Part shown: piece by piece, positions 22,335-33,913 of the stretch | How the letters are laid out: each line of letters begins with the position of its first letter | Position numbering within the stretch: the first letter of the stretch is position 1 | Assembly: GCA_030280995.1 (NCBI GenBank) | Contig: JASXTE010000002.1 | Span: 37,569,183-37,633,182, forward strand | Source: Hemileia vastatrix | Lineage: Eukaryota > Basidiomycota > Pucciniomycetes > Pucciniales > Zaghouaniaceae | Direction of reading: 5' to 3' | Length of the DNA: 64,000 bases | Position numbers and translations under genes: made by a program | The notes under the pieces: model-generated | The model's database searches: none | What the model saw: only the letters and a program-made list of their open reading frames with translations | Told to the model about the DNA's origin: nothing

Positions 22335-22347
22335 AAAATATGGTTCC
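22335..22347. repeat. 13-bp target-site duplication of the LINE (5' side)
   Basis: AAAATATGGTTCC, identical to 16613-16625. Confidence 0.9.
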
Positions 22348-24118
22348 TTGCAGGTTACTTTATAGATTACTCTATGATTGATCAAAAACAACTTGCCTAC
22401 CAGTTGTCTTTTCTTTCACCCTGTGTCATAACCTATTGTGGTGGATGATCTATATCAGGATTCAATTACTTATCATCTATATATAGTCTACTAGTTTATA
22501 TACATCTGTTATGTAGTCAAGTATGTACTTATGTCTAAGTTTATGTCAAAACACATAAGACATTTTTTCTTACTAGTAATGATGTCTACTCACATCAGGG
22601 GATATCAAATATGGGAAATACACCACTAAATCTAAGGGGTTTCTGACCGCAAAAATATAATGAATAACTCCACGTCCAGTAACTAAAAAAATTAATTTTA
22701 GAAGCCATGCATATTATGAATGATTCTATATTGATTGGTGATTAAATGCAAAAAATGAGAATGTTCTAACGCTGTATTTGCTATATTTGATACCCCCAAA
22801 CTTATACTCCAAAACCTCATCATGATCTCACATTTCATTCAATCCTCATCACCCCCATCACGTTACAGAGATGCCATGCCTCGATAATAATGTCATAAAT
22901 AATCAACTAAGGCAAACGAGCCTGCTTTTCAACTTTAAATTCAGTTTTCGAAAAACAAAAAATTAAGCAGTTCTGTTGCATGTAACAAGTTTTTTTGCTC
23001 AGCTTTTTTTCCCTTGTTGTTACTTTTTGGTAAGATTGGATCATGAATATATTCAGAGGCGAAAATATATACTTTGCCTATTAGCTTGGGTATCTGGATT
23101 ATACAGGTACTGTGTGGGACCCTCAGAATGGCGACCAGATAGTAAAGGATAAAGAATTATTTAAGTTACTAATTTCCTGCAGGACTAAAATGGAAATATT
23201 AGCTGTTACATGGTTCTATTCATCAAATTGGGGACTACAAAATTCAACGCTTGGCTAATCTAGACAATCGGTCACAGGCCCCTTTATTACTCTCTTCCGC
23301 TAGAGTATGTTTTTTTCTCCTCTCTCATTAGTAGCCCATCTTGTAGTCAAGATTGAGTTATTTACAAGTGACTTTTTTATCTAGCCTCCTCCAGTTCACC
23401 CCCTGGCCTATGTGCATATAGAGCAAGCTATATTGGAAATGACTGGTGTTTTAAATAATTTCTCCTTCACCTTCACAGGAAAATCTGCCTGAGTACGTCA
23501 TTTGACAGTGTAACTAGCCAGTTTTGCAGTGAAAGTAGGGAGAAATTTTATAAAGCTGCACCAACTATTTTGTAACTGTATCGCAATTTGATTGAGTTTG
23601 TCACTGTGCGAGCTACTCCTGTAAATACGGCTTTCATAGTTTTATTAGCGTGTAGTTTTTTCATTGCCACGGTGGAGTGAGATTATATTAGGTAAAGAAT
23701 TGAATGTATAAAATAATGGGGAATATGTATATGCGTAAATATAAGCGTATATATATATGTGCGTGTATCTTTACAATCAACCATTTTCTGAGCTAAGAGG
23801 AAACTAGTTTTAGAGATCAGATATTTTGAGATTCTAGCTACGCGGTTTCTCAAATATTACCCGAGTTTAAACAAATGTGCCAAGTAATCCAATATTAGTT
23901 CCAAGAAAGTAGACTTCAAAGCTCCAATGGCCCAAGTTGTATGAGATTGTATGTATGAAAGAAAAAAAAGGTACAATGAAGATTTGATGGCTCTTACATA
24001 ACTATTCCAGAAAACCTTGATGGGTTATGAGACTTTTTTCCGCTTCCGCCCTTCGCAGGATGAGTGCTTTGGTTAGCAAATCTGGCGCATCTGGCTCCTT
24101 GGAAAGTTCCAGTCCTAA
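22348..24118. other. Low-repeat intergenic DNA
   Basis: No supported gene, no element ends and no RNA gene recognised. Codon-like structure is absent; stops are frequent in all frames. A TA/CA/GT-type simple run lies near 23740-23765. Confidence 0.45.
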
Positions 24119-24254
24119 GAGCATCCACAAGCGTCAAGCTAAACCCCTTCACTTGAGTAACTTCAATTCAGTTTTGTCAAGAAACGAGGCTAAACTGAAT
24201 TGAAGTTGCTAAAGTGAAGGGGTTTATTTAATTCGACGCTTGTGGATGCTCTAA
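24116..24254. mobile_element. Foldback MITE, PIF/Harbinger (Tourist) type
   Basis: The 133-bp core at 24119-24251 starts GAGCATCCACAAGCGTC and ends with its reverse complement. The two arms pair along almost their full length (about 60 bp each, with one small indel). TAA flanks both ends (24116-24118 and 24252-24254), the 3-bp target duplication typical of PIF/Harbinger elements. No coding capacity, so it would be moved by a transposase made elsewhere. Confidence 0.85.
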
Positions 24255-25493
24255 TCTCTCAGGGCTAGAGAACCTAAAATCAGATTCTGGGGAGGTTAGA
24301 AACAAAAAAAAAGTCTCAAAACGACGTAAAGTTTTTCTGAAGTAGCTGTAAAATTCTCCTCACCGTTCTCTCACTTATTCAATCGTCACCAAATAAACTC
24401 TGATAAATTTTGCAGCTAAACTGGAAAAGCTTGCGATTTTCTTGCTACTTATTCACTGCCGAAAGCGACCAAAACTCATGTTTTTGGGCGGGGGATCGGA
24501 GACGAAAAACCCACAAGCTTTTTAAGTTTTGCTGCACATACATGAAAAAAGTGTGGTAACTAGCAATAAGTGTATGCATATATGCACATATGTGTTTGAG
24601 TTCAATCTCTCCAAGCAGAGATAAAGATCTTGAAATGGATAAATATGACCCAAATGAATGAGAGGGTCTTGGGGGCCATGTCCACGCCGGATTTTCTGTA
24701 GCGATACACTCAATAACTAGATATTGTCGCTTTAAGATTGGCAAAGCTGCTAGCAATCATCTGTGAATCCAATGCTAAGCGCAATGCTATGGCTAAGCTC
24801 ACATAGAGTTGTAGTATCTCGCATGTGATTGTTCCATTATCCTACGTTCATCGGTTACAAGAGATCTAAGTTTACCACTAGTCGTATGTTTGCTCACCGT
24901 CATGCTATCTTTGAGCGACGATCTTCCTAATACAATTTATACGAATTAGAGATCTTAGTGGGGAAGTGCCCGAGAGGGTGCATCTAATTCAGCTCCCAAG
25001 TTTAGCCGGGGACCACGAAAGAGAACAACTCATCACTTGACATCATCAATGCTTGTTCAGTAATCAAGCCAACACATAATGAGGTGGAGCGGCATCCAAA
25101 AGAGTCTCAAATATTTGACCTATAAGCACTTTATTGTGCTCATATAGAAACCTTGACCCCTGAACCCCCTGGATTAGTTGCAGTGCTGCGACTACTGTTT
25201 CCTACTATTCGGTTTTTTTCATTTTTATATTTTTTCATCAACCACTTTTTTTTCAAGTAAAATAATAGGCAGGGCAGATCAAATCTTCGATCTATTTTTC
25301 TCCACTCTGTCTCCGCTTACTCTCTCTGCATCCCTCTACACACGCGTTATCTTTTTTAGAGACCGCTTGTCTAGCTTTAACCTGCCCTCCGTTGCCCGTT
25401 CCCTGTCATTCCACAAATAGTCCTGCATACTTGCTATTTCTTTTCTCGTTTATCTTTCCCTTTTTACTTTGCTTTCTGCTTCCCACCTCACTT
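24255..25493. other. Intergenic DNA upstream of the 25494 gene
   Basis: No supported gene. The last 250 bp before the ATG at 25494 are pyrimidine-rich (TTTCTTTTCTCG, CTTTCCCTTTTTACTTTG), as is common for fungal promoters and 5' leaders. Confidence 0.45.
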
Positions 25494-27112
25494 ATGTCTC
25501 CCCCATTTCCCCCATTGAAAAGATATGATTCCCAAGAAAGCTTTCACTGCTGTGGAAAGCCAGAGGAATTGATTCATGAGGCTATAATGCTTGATGGGTA
25601 CATTCCGCCCCTGGCATCTTCACATTATCATATTTCGCCTCCCAAACTGGAAGATTCGGTAAGCGTTTAGTTATTGGTGTTCTCCCTTATTTTCTTTTCA
25701 TGTTAGCAGTCACTACAATATCTTTTATGTCTTTTTCTAGTAGCTTTCATATATATTTTATTTTACATCTTACATTTTTCTTGAATAATCTTTAATCATA
25801 GTGTATATTTTAAACTTGTTTCTAACTTTCTTTGTTTTTTCTTTTAAATAGACGACTATGGTACATGAGAATGCTTTTCATGCGCCATCAATACCTCGGT
25901 CTCTTAACTCATCTGCTAAACATGCTACCTGGCACGCAAAGCCCCCTTTCATTTTGTCATCTCCGCCAGCTCCCAAGAATCTTCGTGCGATTACCAGCAA
26001 TTTGTCATCAAAACGATCATCGCTACCGAACCGCATACGTACGTACATTTTTGTAATTTCGTTGCATGGAGTACCATTATGCTGACTTTAATATAATTTC
26101 TGTTTTTATTTGGCATTATATTCTGGTTTCTCATTCAAATCATCATTTAATAGCGTTGTCTAAAATTGGATCTCGTTGGCGTGCTTCTTTGACGCATATG
26201 GACAGTTCACCAGAGAAGCGTTCCTTCCTGCATCATCCTCCATCTAAAGTATCACGTTTTTTGCGAACTTCTTTCTTTCCACCACACACGTCTCGTGAAT
26301 CTGGAAATAGTTCGAGTCAACAAAATGATTATGCAGTACCTGTGTATAAAGAGTCTACATGTACAACTCAACAAATTTCTTCCAGCCCGTCAGTTGTGAA
26401 TACAAATAGCCTTGAAAGTGAACTATATGCTCATCATCTTGATGTGGTACCACAATTGCCAAAATGGCATCGTTCTTTCGCGTTCTTACCATTGGACGAC
26501 ATGGACGTTTTGAACATCAAGTTACCCTCTTCGCCTCTTAACCCACCAAATTCTTCTAGATTTTCCGATCTCACTGAATTGACAGACGCTACAACCCTTT
26601 CATCTCGATCATCTCATTGTCCAAGTTTCGCTGATTGGATATCACCTAACTCCATTCCTTATGACGCAGGTAGTGATGAAGAACATTTTAGTAGCTCAAA
26701 TTATGGCAGTTCACCAAACCGAAAGAATCCAACGAAAATGATAGCTGCTTCTGATCTAGAAAAACTTCGTCTTCATTTTGAGAACTCCCAACATGTTCGT
26801 GAAGAGGAAATTAGCGAAGAGCTTTCTTCAGTTTTGAAATCACGGACTCAAGTACCTCAGCGATCAATCCGTTCAAGTGCTTATGATTCCTTGGGCAGAA
26901 ATTCTAACAAACATCGTGCTGTTAGTCACGGCCGGAATCATTCTACCTCGGCTCTTATCAATTTCACTCATATGCATGAGGAAGCCGAAGACCAGCAACG
27001 TAGACTCTCTTCACTTGCTCGAGAACTAGATTATGTTTTATTGGAGCCATCTCATCCTCATGTTCAGCATCTAGCAGATAATGAAAAATCCACCTCCAAA
27101 ATATGCGCGTGA
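25494..27112 (+). CDS. Three-exon host gene of unknown function, 436 aa
   Basis: Exons 25494-25658, 25852-26038 and 26154-27112, total 1311 nt. Introns are 193 and 115 nt with GTAAGC/GTACGT donors and AAATAG/TAATAG acceptors, and phases agree. ATG at 25494 is the first ATG in frame; the in-frame stretch upstream lacks one. The protein begins MSPPFPPLKRYDSQESFHCC and is rich in Ser, His and Pro with no membrane segment or recognised domain. A short conserved-looking part at about residue 300 (DLEKLRLHFENSQHVREEEI) looks helical and charged, and a Tyr/Leu-containing C-terminus (RRLSSLARELDYVLLEP) may be another helix. Low-complexity, phosphorylation-prone composition suggests a regulatory or scaffold protein, but no function can be assigned. 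Codon use is more balanced than in the surrounding transposons and there are no disabling mutations. Confidence 0.75.
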
Positions 27113-28717
27113 TATATAGCTCAACTATCTCATTTTAATCAGCTCAGTAATAGAGTTTATATATATAACCTCAGATTTTTGTCCTATAGGCTAGCTTAAC
27201 TGAGGTATATCTTCGAATTTCGTGCTTGCTGTTACTTTCGCTTTTACATCATGGAAAATTGTTGATTTTGCCCTAAAAATGTGTACCATTATTTTCAATG
27301 TTAAAAAACTGGCCGGACATCATATTAACGCCAATGGGTCCAATCATTCTTTTATGCAAATATTCCTTAAAACTTGTGTATCAAGCCGATTCTTTACGCA
27401 TCATGTGCGATTCTGTTTTTCAACCAGCAAGTCACTGTACATATTGGTATTGTTTTCCCCAAGTTAATCTGAATGAGCACGTTCTACTTGTGTATCCAGC
27501 CCAATCCACTTTCATGGCTGTGCCTAAAAGAGCTTCTCAAAAATACGATCCTTTGTCACACCTGCCTCCTTGATTTTCCTCTCCCATTATTCACTTAGTT
27601 ACCACTTTTCTTGTTGACACCCTGACATTCGCCAATAACTTATCCCTCTCCTTTTGGACTCTCTAAGCTTTGATATACCCACCAAAAGTAATACCCTGTA
27701 CACTACTTGATCCTATTCTGATATCTCCTCCATGCTACTACTTGGATGAGACTAAGAAATAAAAAAATATATAAAACAAAAGATTAATCAAAGTATTATG
27801 TATTATGTTTCTGTAGACTAAATTTTATATAGTAATCGGTATGATGATGGGTCTGATCCTAAGATAATAATTGAATTGATTCAAAAAAGTTAATTGTAAG
27901 GAAATCAATAGCTAGTGATATATACAAATTTCAATATTGGTAATTTTATCTCCTGATTAGAGAACTTTCAACATTTGCAATTGAAAAAGATGAAAATAGT
28001 TTGGTAGAAAATAAAGTTAATTACTGAGTACGGAGATAAGAAATCTTTTGTGCGGTGTCAGTCAACAAAACTCCGGAAAGAACCAGAGTACTGGGGGGAG
28101 ACCTACTTGATGACTAAATGCAACCCCCCGTACATATTTACTCAATGTTTTTTTTTTTTTTTTTTTGCATAAATTCAGTTTTTGCTCTTCTTTCAAATTT
28201 TGTGGTTAAAACAACTATCAACTCTTGCGCCTCATCTGCTGACATCCGTCAGGAATATTTTGATTAGTCTTTACAAATATCTTTTTTTTTTTTTTTTTTT
28301 TTTTTTAATTTTTTTAGAGGGAGAGGGGGGGGGGGGGGGGGGGAGAGAGTTCTTGCAAAAATCCACCCAATAGGGGGTGTCAGTTCTGGCAAATCCACAC
28401 TTAACTTAAATGCAGATTTCAAAGCAAATCAGCACTTAAATTTTGCAAAAAAAGTCATTTATTTCAAAAATGGGTGTAAGTTATGACTTCAAATCAGCAC
28501 CTTTTTCCTGATTTTTTTTTTCACAACCACATGTTGGCCACCTCATCCCTGTCACATGAGATGTGCAGACCTCCATCCCCTCATCAATCCTTAGCACACA
28601 CTCCTCACTGAGATTTGAAAAATTTTATTGTGACATTTTAACCAGGCATGTTTTTTTCCTTCTTTTTTTATATTTTCAACCTGTTAACATCTTTTGTGGT
28701 AACATACCAGTTTCATA
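27113..28717. other. Downstream region with homopolymer tracts
   Basis: The first part is the likely 3' UTR of the 25494 gene. An open stretch at 27298-27573 (91 codons, no motif) is unsupported as a gene. Beyond 28140 come long T runs and a G run. From about 28365 the sequence changes to the flank of a decayed transposon-like gene. Confidence 0.4.
28278..28346. repeat. Poly(T) followed by poly(G) tract
   Basis: About 24 T, then AATTTTTTTAGAGGGAGA, then about 20 G. Another T run is at 28149-28166. Such tracts are prone to length errors in assemblies. Confidence 0.8.
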
Positions 28718-30006
28718 ATGCCTGCCAGAAAATCAAACACTCAAAAGGCAAATCAAAAAAATGCTACATCTCAAAGGTCTTCCCATAATGCAAGCCCCTC
28801 ACTGGAGAAATCAAAGTCTGGACAGCTAAACAAGGAAGATTATCTCATCATCATCAACTTCCTCAAAATTAAATCAAATTATGATGCATTTTTTGGATGT
28901 GAGAAGTCCACCTGAATTGGACATCCACCTTCATCAAAGGTCAATGGCTTCTTGTTAATGGAAAATGAAGTAAAAAAAGAAAACAAAAGGGAGAATCAAC
29001 ATCAATCCTAAGCAAATGAAGGAGAGGTTCAAAAGCTATCAATCCAAATATAAAAAGGCTCACTTTGTATCCACTTCCACTGGCTTTGGTATTGATGATG
29101 ATGATTTGGAGATTGGAATAATTACTGTTTCAGAAAAGTTCAATGTCATGTGTCCTTTCTATGAGGAAATGGATAATATTTTTGGTTCTCAAGTTGATGT
29201 CGACCCTTGGTTTATACACAATACTACTAAGGATATGCCCTCTGAATCTCAACAAGCCAATAATCCTCCCAACACACCTGAAACTCAAGGACATCAATCC
29301 CCTCCAGCTTCTAAGCATAGTTAACCTGAAGATGATCCTGACTATCAAGCAGAACAATTATTTTGGAGTAGATCTGAGTCTTCAGAGCCCCAAAATTTAA
29401 ATGTATTTTTACTTTCTCTTTTTTTCTTCAATTCTTTGCTAAATTTCTCATTCTTTCTTTTCTAGTCTCCTCCTACTCAAACTCAAATTTCTAAAAAGAA
29501 TAACAATTCCAGAAATGACAATCTTGCTTTACAAGCTGCTTTAGATGAACTTCCTGAACCCTCTAGCTCAAACTCCAAGCTAAAGCATTGGGCTTCAACT
29601 TCAATGAACTTGAACCATCTTTTAAAATGTGGTAATACTTTAACCACTTCTTTATCCTCCCTTGATGATTATTTTGAGAAAAAAGATATATAAGTAAGAT
29701 TCAGTCACTATATATCTTCTTCAATAACATATTTACTTTTTTCTATTCAATTCTCTCAGCAAAATCCTCTATTGCAAAAAATGCCCTTGACTTTGAGAAG
29801 ATGAAGGTTGTCATATGCTAATGAAAGATGAATGGTCCTTAGATTTGGAGGAATTTTTTTTTTTTGCTTCAATCAAATTTTGAAAAAGGCTAAATTTGAG
29901 GCAGAGGAGATGGAAAGAGCTCACCTTTGCTTGGAGAAAACAAAAGACTGTGAATTTCAAAGAGAAATGGTCAGTTGTGAATTGGAAAAACATGAAAATT
30001 TAAATA
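28718..30006 (+). pseudogene. Decayed trihelix/Myb-like transposon-associated gene
   Basis: ATG at 28718 (MPARKSNTQKANQKNATSQR). The basic N-terminus leads to LNKEDYLIIINFLKIKSNYD, then stops appear near 28912 and the frame is lost. It is recovered in 29016-29324 with MKERFKSYQSKYKKAHFVST and FNVMCPFYEEMDNIFGS. The spacing of aromatic residues plus the CPxYxxMxxxFG pattern matches the trihelix/Myb-like domain seen in many rust transposon-linked proteins (family memory, not a search). An intron is likely at about 29401-29465 (ends TTCTAG). Later pieces include an acidic linker and a C-terminal helix with EAEEMERAHLCLEKTKDCEF near 29900. Multiple stops and shifts make it non-functional. It may once have been the DNA-binding gene of a Harbinger-like element; no transposase partner is seen. 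Confidence 0.55.
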
Positions 30007-30630
30007 AATAAAAAATTTATTACAGAATGTATAAAAAATGGCTGATCATATGAGGACATTAAAAAATTACTTGACTTTCTTATTTGATTAATTGTTTTTT
30101 TTGGTTAATGGTTGGAAAATGACTTTGATAGTTACTTTTAATTTTATCAAAAATAGTCATATCATGAGATTATGATAACACCATTTTTCTTTACTGGACT
30201 CTAAAATATTGCACTTTTGGAATTACAGATGGTAAAATAATACTGAAACTTGAGAAAAAATCCTCATCACCAACATAATTTTATTATATCACCATGAATT
30301 TTCATGTCTAAATAGAGCTAAGTCATCAAAATTCTATATATGTTTGAAAAATTTGGCAATACCCTCCCCTGCATTTTCTTGAAGCAAGGGGTGGGTATCA
30401 CCAAATTTTTCTAAGTCATCAATTTTCCATGTCAGATTTGAAAATTTGGCAATACCCAATTCCCTGCATTTTATTGAAGTAAGGGGTGAAAATCACCAAA
30501 ACTTAATATAATTCCATAAATTAATAAATAAGATGAATCAAATTCACTAGTTTTGAAGTGATGACAATTCCTCCTGCCAAAATGTGGACCAAGTCTAAAA
30601 AATAAGTTTGGGACTTTCCACAGGTATAGG
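30007..30630. other. AT-rich stretch with two small foldback units
   Basis: No gene. It contains the two hairpin-forming repeats listed at 30345-30510. The ATAGG target duplication of the solo LTR ends it. Confidence 0.4.
30345..30510. repeat. Two diverged units that each fold back
   Basis: The unit at about 30348-30408 begins AAATTTGGCAATACCC and ends GGGTATCACCAAATTT, so its ends pair as an imperfect hairpin with an inner CCCCT/AGGGG pair. A second diverged unit lies at about 30438-30503. They look like tiny foldback elements or a duplicated one. Confidence 0.5.
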
Positions 30631-31844
30631 TGTCAGCCAGGCTGTCCCAGGAGCCAAGTAATAAACATACAATTTTATTGGAGTTAATAAATGACATAAT
30701 AATTGCAGCTTATGTATATATATTAAATTTATATTACATAATAAATTATATTAAAATATTATTTTATGATTAAAATAAATTTTATACTAATTTTATTATC
30801 ATATAAATTAAGTATACAGTAAAATAATTATTATATTCCATATAAAGAGGTGTTATGTGTATTTAATGAATAATTAATTAATTACATGTTGATAATATAA
30901 TTATATCTTATTAAATTATCTTATATTGTAATTACATTAATTTTTAAATTTAAATATATAATTGAACCCTTTTCATATTCAAAATTATCCATAATTATTG
31001 ACGTTGTTTTTTGACCCTTATTTGTGATGAATATTAAATGCATTATAATAATTATAATAAATTTAAAATTCTAAATTTGGTTCAGTAGAAAAATTAATTA
31101 CTTGTTTCAACTAGTTATTACATAGTCAAAACAATTTATTAATTTTCTACAGACTAACACTAAAATTGATTACAATATTTTGTTGCATCAAAACATTCCA
31201 TTTGCTTCACTTAAAAAATATATAAAAAATATTGTTATACTTGATTTGATTAATTTTTCACATGGTTCTCATGTCTCAGAGATTGTTTAATTACTCACTA
31301 TATTACTTAAATGATTTGGGAAATGGTTGTGTGAAAATTGTTTTCTTAATTGGGATTTAAATTAATTGTTTCATCTTTTTCTCTCCATTGTTATGTTTCA
31401 ATTATTTTCTTTTATCTTTTTGTTTCATCCTATTATTATTTTGTATATACTCAGTGGTAGCGCCTCATTGGTCCCTTTGCCTATAAAAGGCCTTGTGTTA
31501 TTTCATTTATGCTCATCACTTACTACTCAAACATATTTTAATTATACTACAAAATACATTTTATTTACTACTATTTGAATTGCGCTTATGCCTATTTAAG
31601 TAATACAATAAAATATTAAAGGTTGTAATAAGAATATTTTAGTATTAATAGTTGATAATTGAACAGAGAGAATAAACAGTACTTACTTTATTAACCACAT
31701 TGGTCCCCATCCATTTTTATTAAAAGTCTTTTAAATTTATTATTAAAATTATATACTTCTTTATTTCAGTTCCTTTTTATTTCCCCTTCTACCTTTTTTC
31801 CAATTACCTTTCCACCTTCTTCTAGACGACCGGCCAACAATAGG
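30626..31844 (+). mobile_element. Solo LTR of a Ty3 family, with ATAGG duplications
   Basis: LTR body 30631-31839 (1,209 bp) begins TGTCAGCCAGGCT and ends CTAGACGACCGGCCAACA. Both ends match those of the Ty3-1 LTR, but in plus orientation. ATAGG is present exactly on both sides (30626-30630 and 31840-31844). No internal region is present, so it results from LTR-LTR recombination. The middle is AT-rich and strongly diverged from Ty3-1, indicating an older or different subfamily. Confidence 0.9.
31482..31490 (+). promoter_or_regulatory. TATA box of the solo LTR
   Basis: TATAAAAGG within TTGCCTATAAAAGGCCTTG. The same core, TTGCCTATAAAAGG, is present in the Ty3-1 LTRs and TTGCCTATATAAGG in the Ty3-2 LTRs, at matching positions. 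Confidence 0.65.
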
Positions 31845-31922
31845 CAAGATGAACCCCATGAAGAAATTTAATGTTATCATCACCATGAAATATTTGGGGG
31901 GGGGGGACTTGCTAGCAAGTCC

Positions 31923-33908
31923 TCAACTTGAACTTAGATGGAACACAGATGGAACTCAGACTGAACTTATAATGAAATGATACTGAAATTTACTTTGAGC
32001 TCATATTGAGCTCTTAACATAGGATGAATGATACTGTGCTGAAATAATATTGAGAGTTTATTGAAAAATTAATAGAAATACAAATTTGGGGAGCTTAAGA
32101 ATCTGATAAATCCACAGTATTTTTCAATAAAACACAATTTAATGCTAATTTTGAATCTCACTTTATCAGTAAAAATACATAAAATCATAGTACTTATTTC
32201 AAAATTATTACTTCTAAGCTTTCTAATGAGTTAATTAATTTTTTGAGAAAAAACATAAAATTATATATGTGGCTCTTTTTGTTGAAAACTCCTTTTAAAC
32301 CAGAATTTGAAGCCTTGATTTTTAATTTTAACCCATATGACCTGATTCTTTATTTCATGTATTTTTATATTTTTTGTTCATTCAATATAATTATTTTCAA
32401 TTCAGTTGAGTTATCCAAAAAAATATTGAACCATCAAATATCTTATATTTTTACTTCTAGAATACAGTTAAACCACATATAACTAAACAAAAAAATTATC
32501 AATGTGTTTTCTCAATCTCTCACTAAATGGAGTACTCTAATATATTCCTTATACTCAACAATAATATTTGAGAAATTATTTGATTATATGTTTGTAAAAA
32601 AGTATATCTCTTATAATAGTAGATTTAATCCAGTTTTGAAATTTTTAAACGCAGTTCAATGATTAAAATCAAAAGGAAATTCATTTTTGAACTTTTATTT
32701 GTTCTTTTTATTCCTCAAATACTATGTAGTTTTGTATTCAGCATTTAGTTAACATAATAAATATATGAGATTCCAGAAATTTTCATGATTTAGTTTATTA
32801 AAATTTTATGAAAATATTGTCAGTTGGTGGGTGATCTCATGAGTTAAAATAATTAATCACTAGTCAATGAATTTTCCATATGAAAAACTGAAATTCAAAC
32901 TAGAAGTAAAATTTTAAAGATAAAACACAACAAAAAAGTGTGGAATTCTTTAAATTTAATATTAATGCTTAAGTGTTCTTCCATGCTATATGGTGGGATA
33001 ATTTCTATTTCCACCTGGGAATAAGCACCATAGATTTTCAAAAGTGTTCTTATGTCAAAAAATGTGGTTCAGGTCAAATTTAAGAGTAAAATATTGTACA
33101 AGAACTGAACTTAATAGGTAGAAGTGGTAATTTTTTTATCATTATATTAGTTTCTCATTGAATAACTACCATATGATATTTTTTTGTAAAAAAGAGACAA
33201 TAGGTATTTTGAGTTATACTCATATAAATAAGCTAGTTTTAAAGGGATTATATTTTAATTAAAATAAATAATGATGCATATTTTAAATGAATAGAAAGAA
33301 TTTTTCAATTCTATGTTGTTGATGAAAAAATTAAGTAAAATATTTCAGGTTTGATTTTGTAGTCTTTGGAAAAAAGATTTTGACAGGATTAATTCACAAC
33401 TGAACATTTACACATACTTCTTAAATATAATATATGAGTAAACAATTTATCAATCATTTATTAGAAAAATGATGTTCACACTGATAGGTAAAAATTATAT
33501 TATTCTGCTATTAAATTTCTAATTCTTTTAAGTAAATTACTTTTGATATTATATGTAAACAGAAGATTTTACTCATCTTCTTGTAACTGGCCTTATAAAT
33601 AAGAAATACTAGAATGAATATATTTAAAAAAATGAATTTGGATAGAGAATATTTCAACTCATCAGTACAAATTTAAAACAGAAACTTAAGGTTAAACTTT
33701 GAGTTTTTACAACAATATATATTTATTTGAAATATATTTATTCAATTTTTTAAAAAGATACCATTTTTATCCTTGAAACTTCCCGTTAATTTACAAATGA
33801 AAATCAAGAAAAAAAATGTGAGGCTTCAAAGGATCTATATAATTTGTACTTAAAATGAACAAATTGTTTTTTTGAGTTATCATGAATCTAAAAAGAAGAT
33901 CCGATACC
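31923..33908. other. AT-rich gene-free piece of the palindromic element
   Basis: No open frame with recognisable content. The first part (31923-31970) repeats TGGAACACAGATGGAACTCA-type units also present at 43930-43965 in inverse orientation. Confidence 0.4.
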
Positions 33909-33913
33909 TTTTT
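33909..33913. repeat. TTTTT target duplication of Ty3-1
   Basis: TTTTT here and at 43079-43083 directly flank the two LTRs. Low complexity weakens but does not contradict it as a 5-bp duplication. Confidence 0.6.

Noticed and set aside
24975..25040. tRNA-like start (GGGGAAGTGCCCGAGAGGG)
   Set aside because: It resembles a Ser/Leu tRNA A-box, but no matching anticodon arm, T-arm or acceptor complement could be formed downstream.
25392..25493. Hydrophobic N-terminal extension (signal-peptide-like) of the 25494 gene
   Set aside because: The in-frame extension has no ATG, and the hydrophobic run comes from a pyrimidine-rich leader.
27298..27573. 91-codon open frame after the host gene
   Set aside because: No motif, no splice context, lies in the probable 3' UTR.
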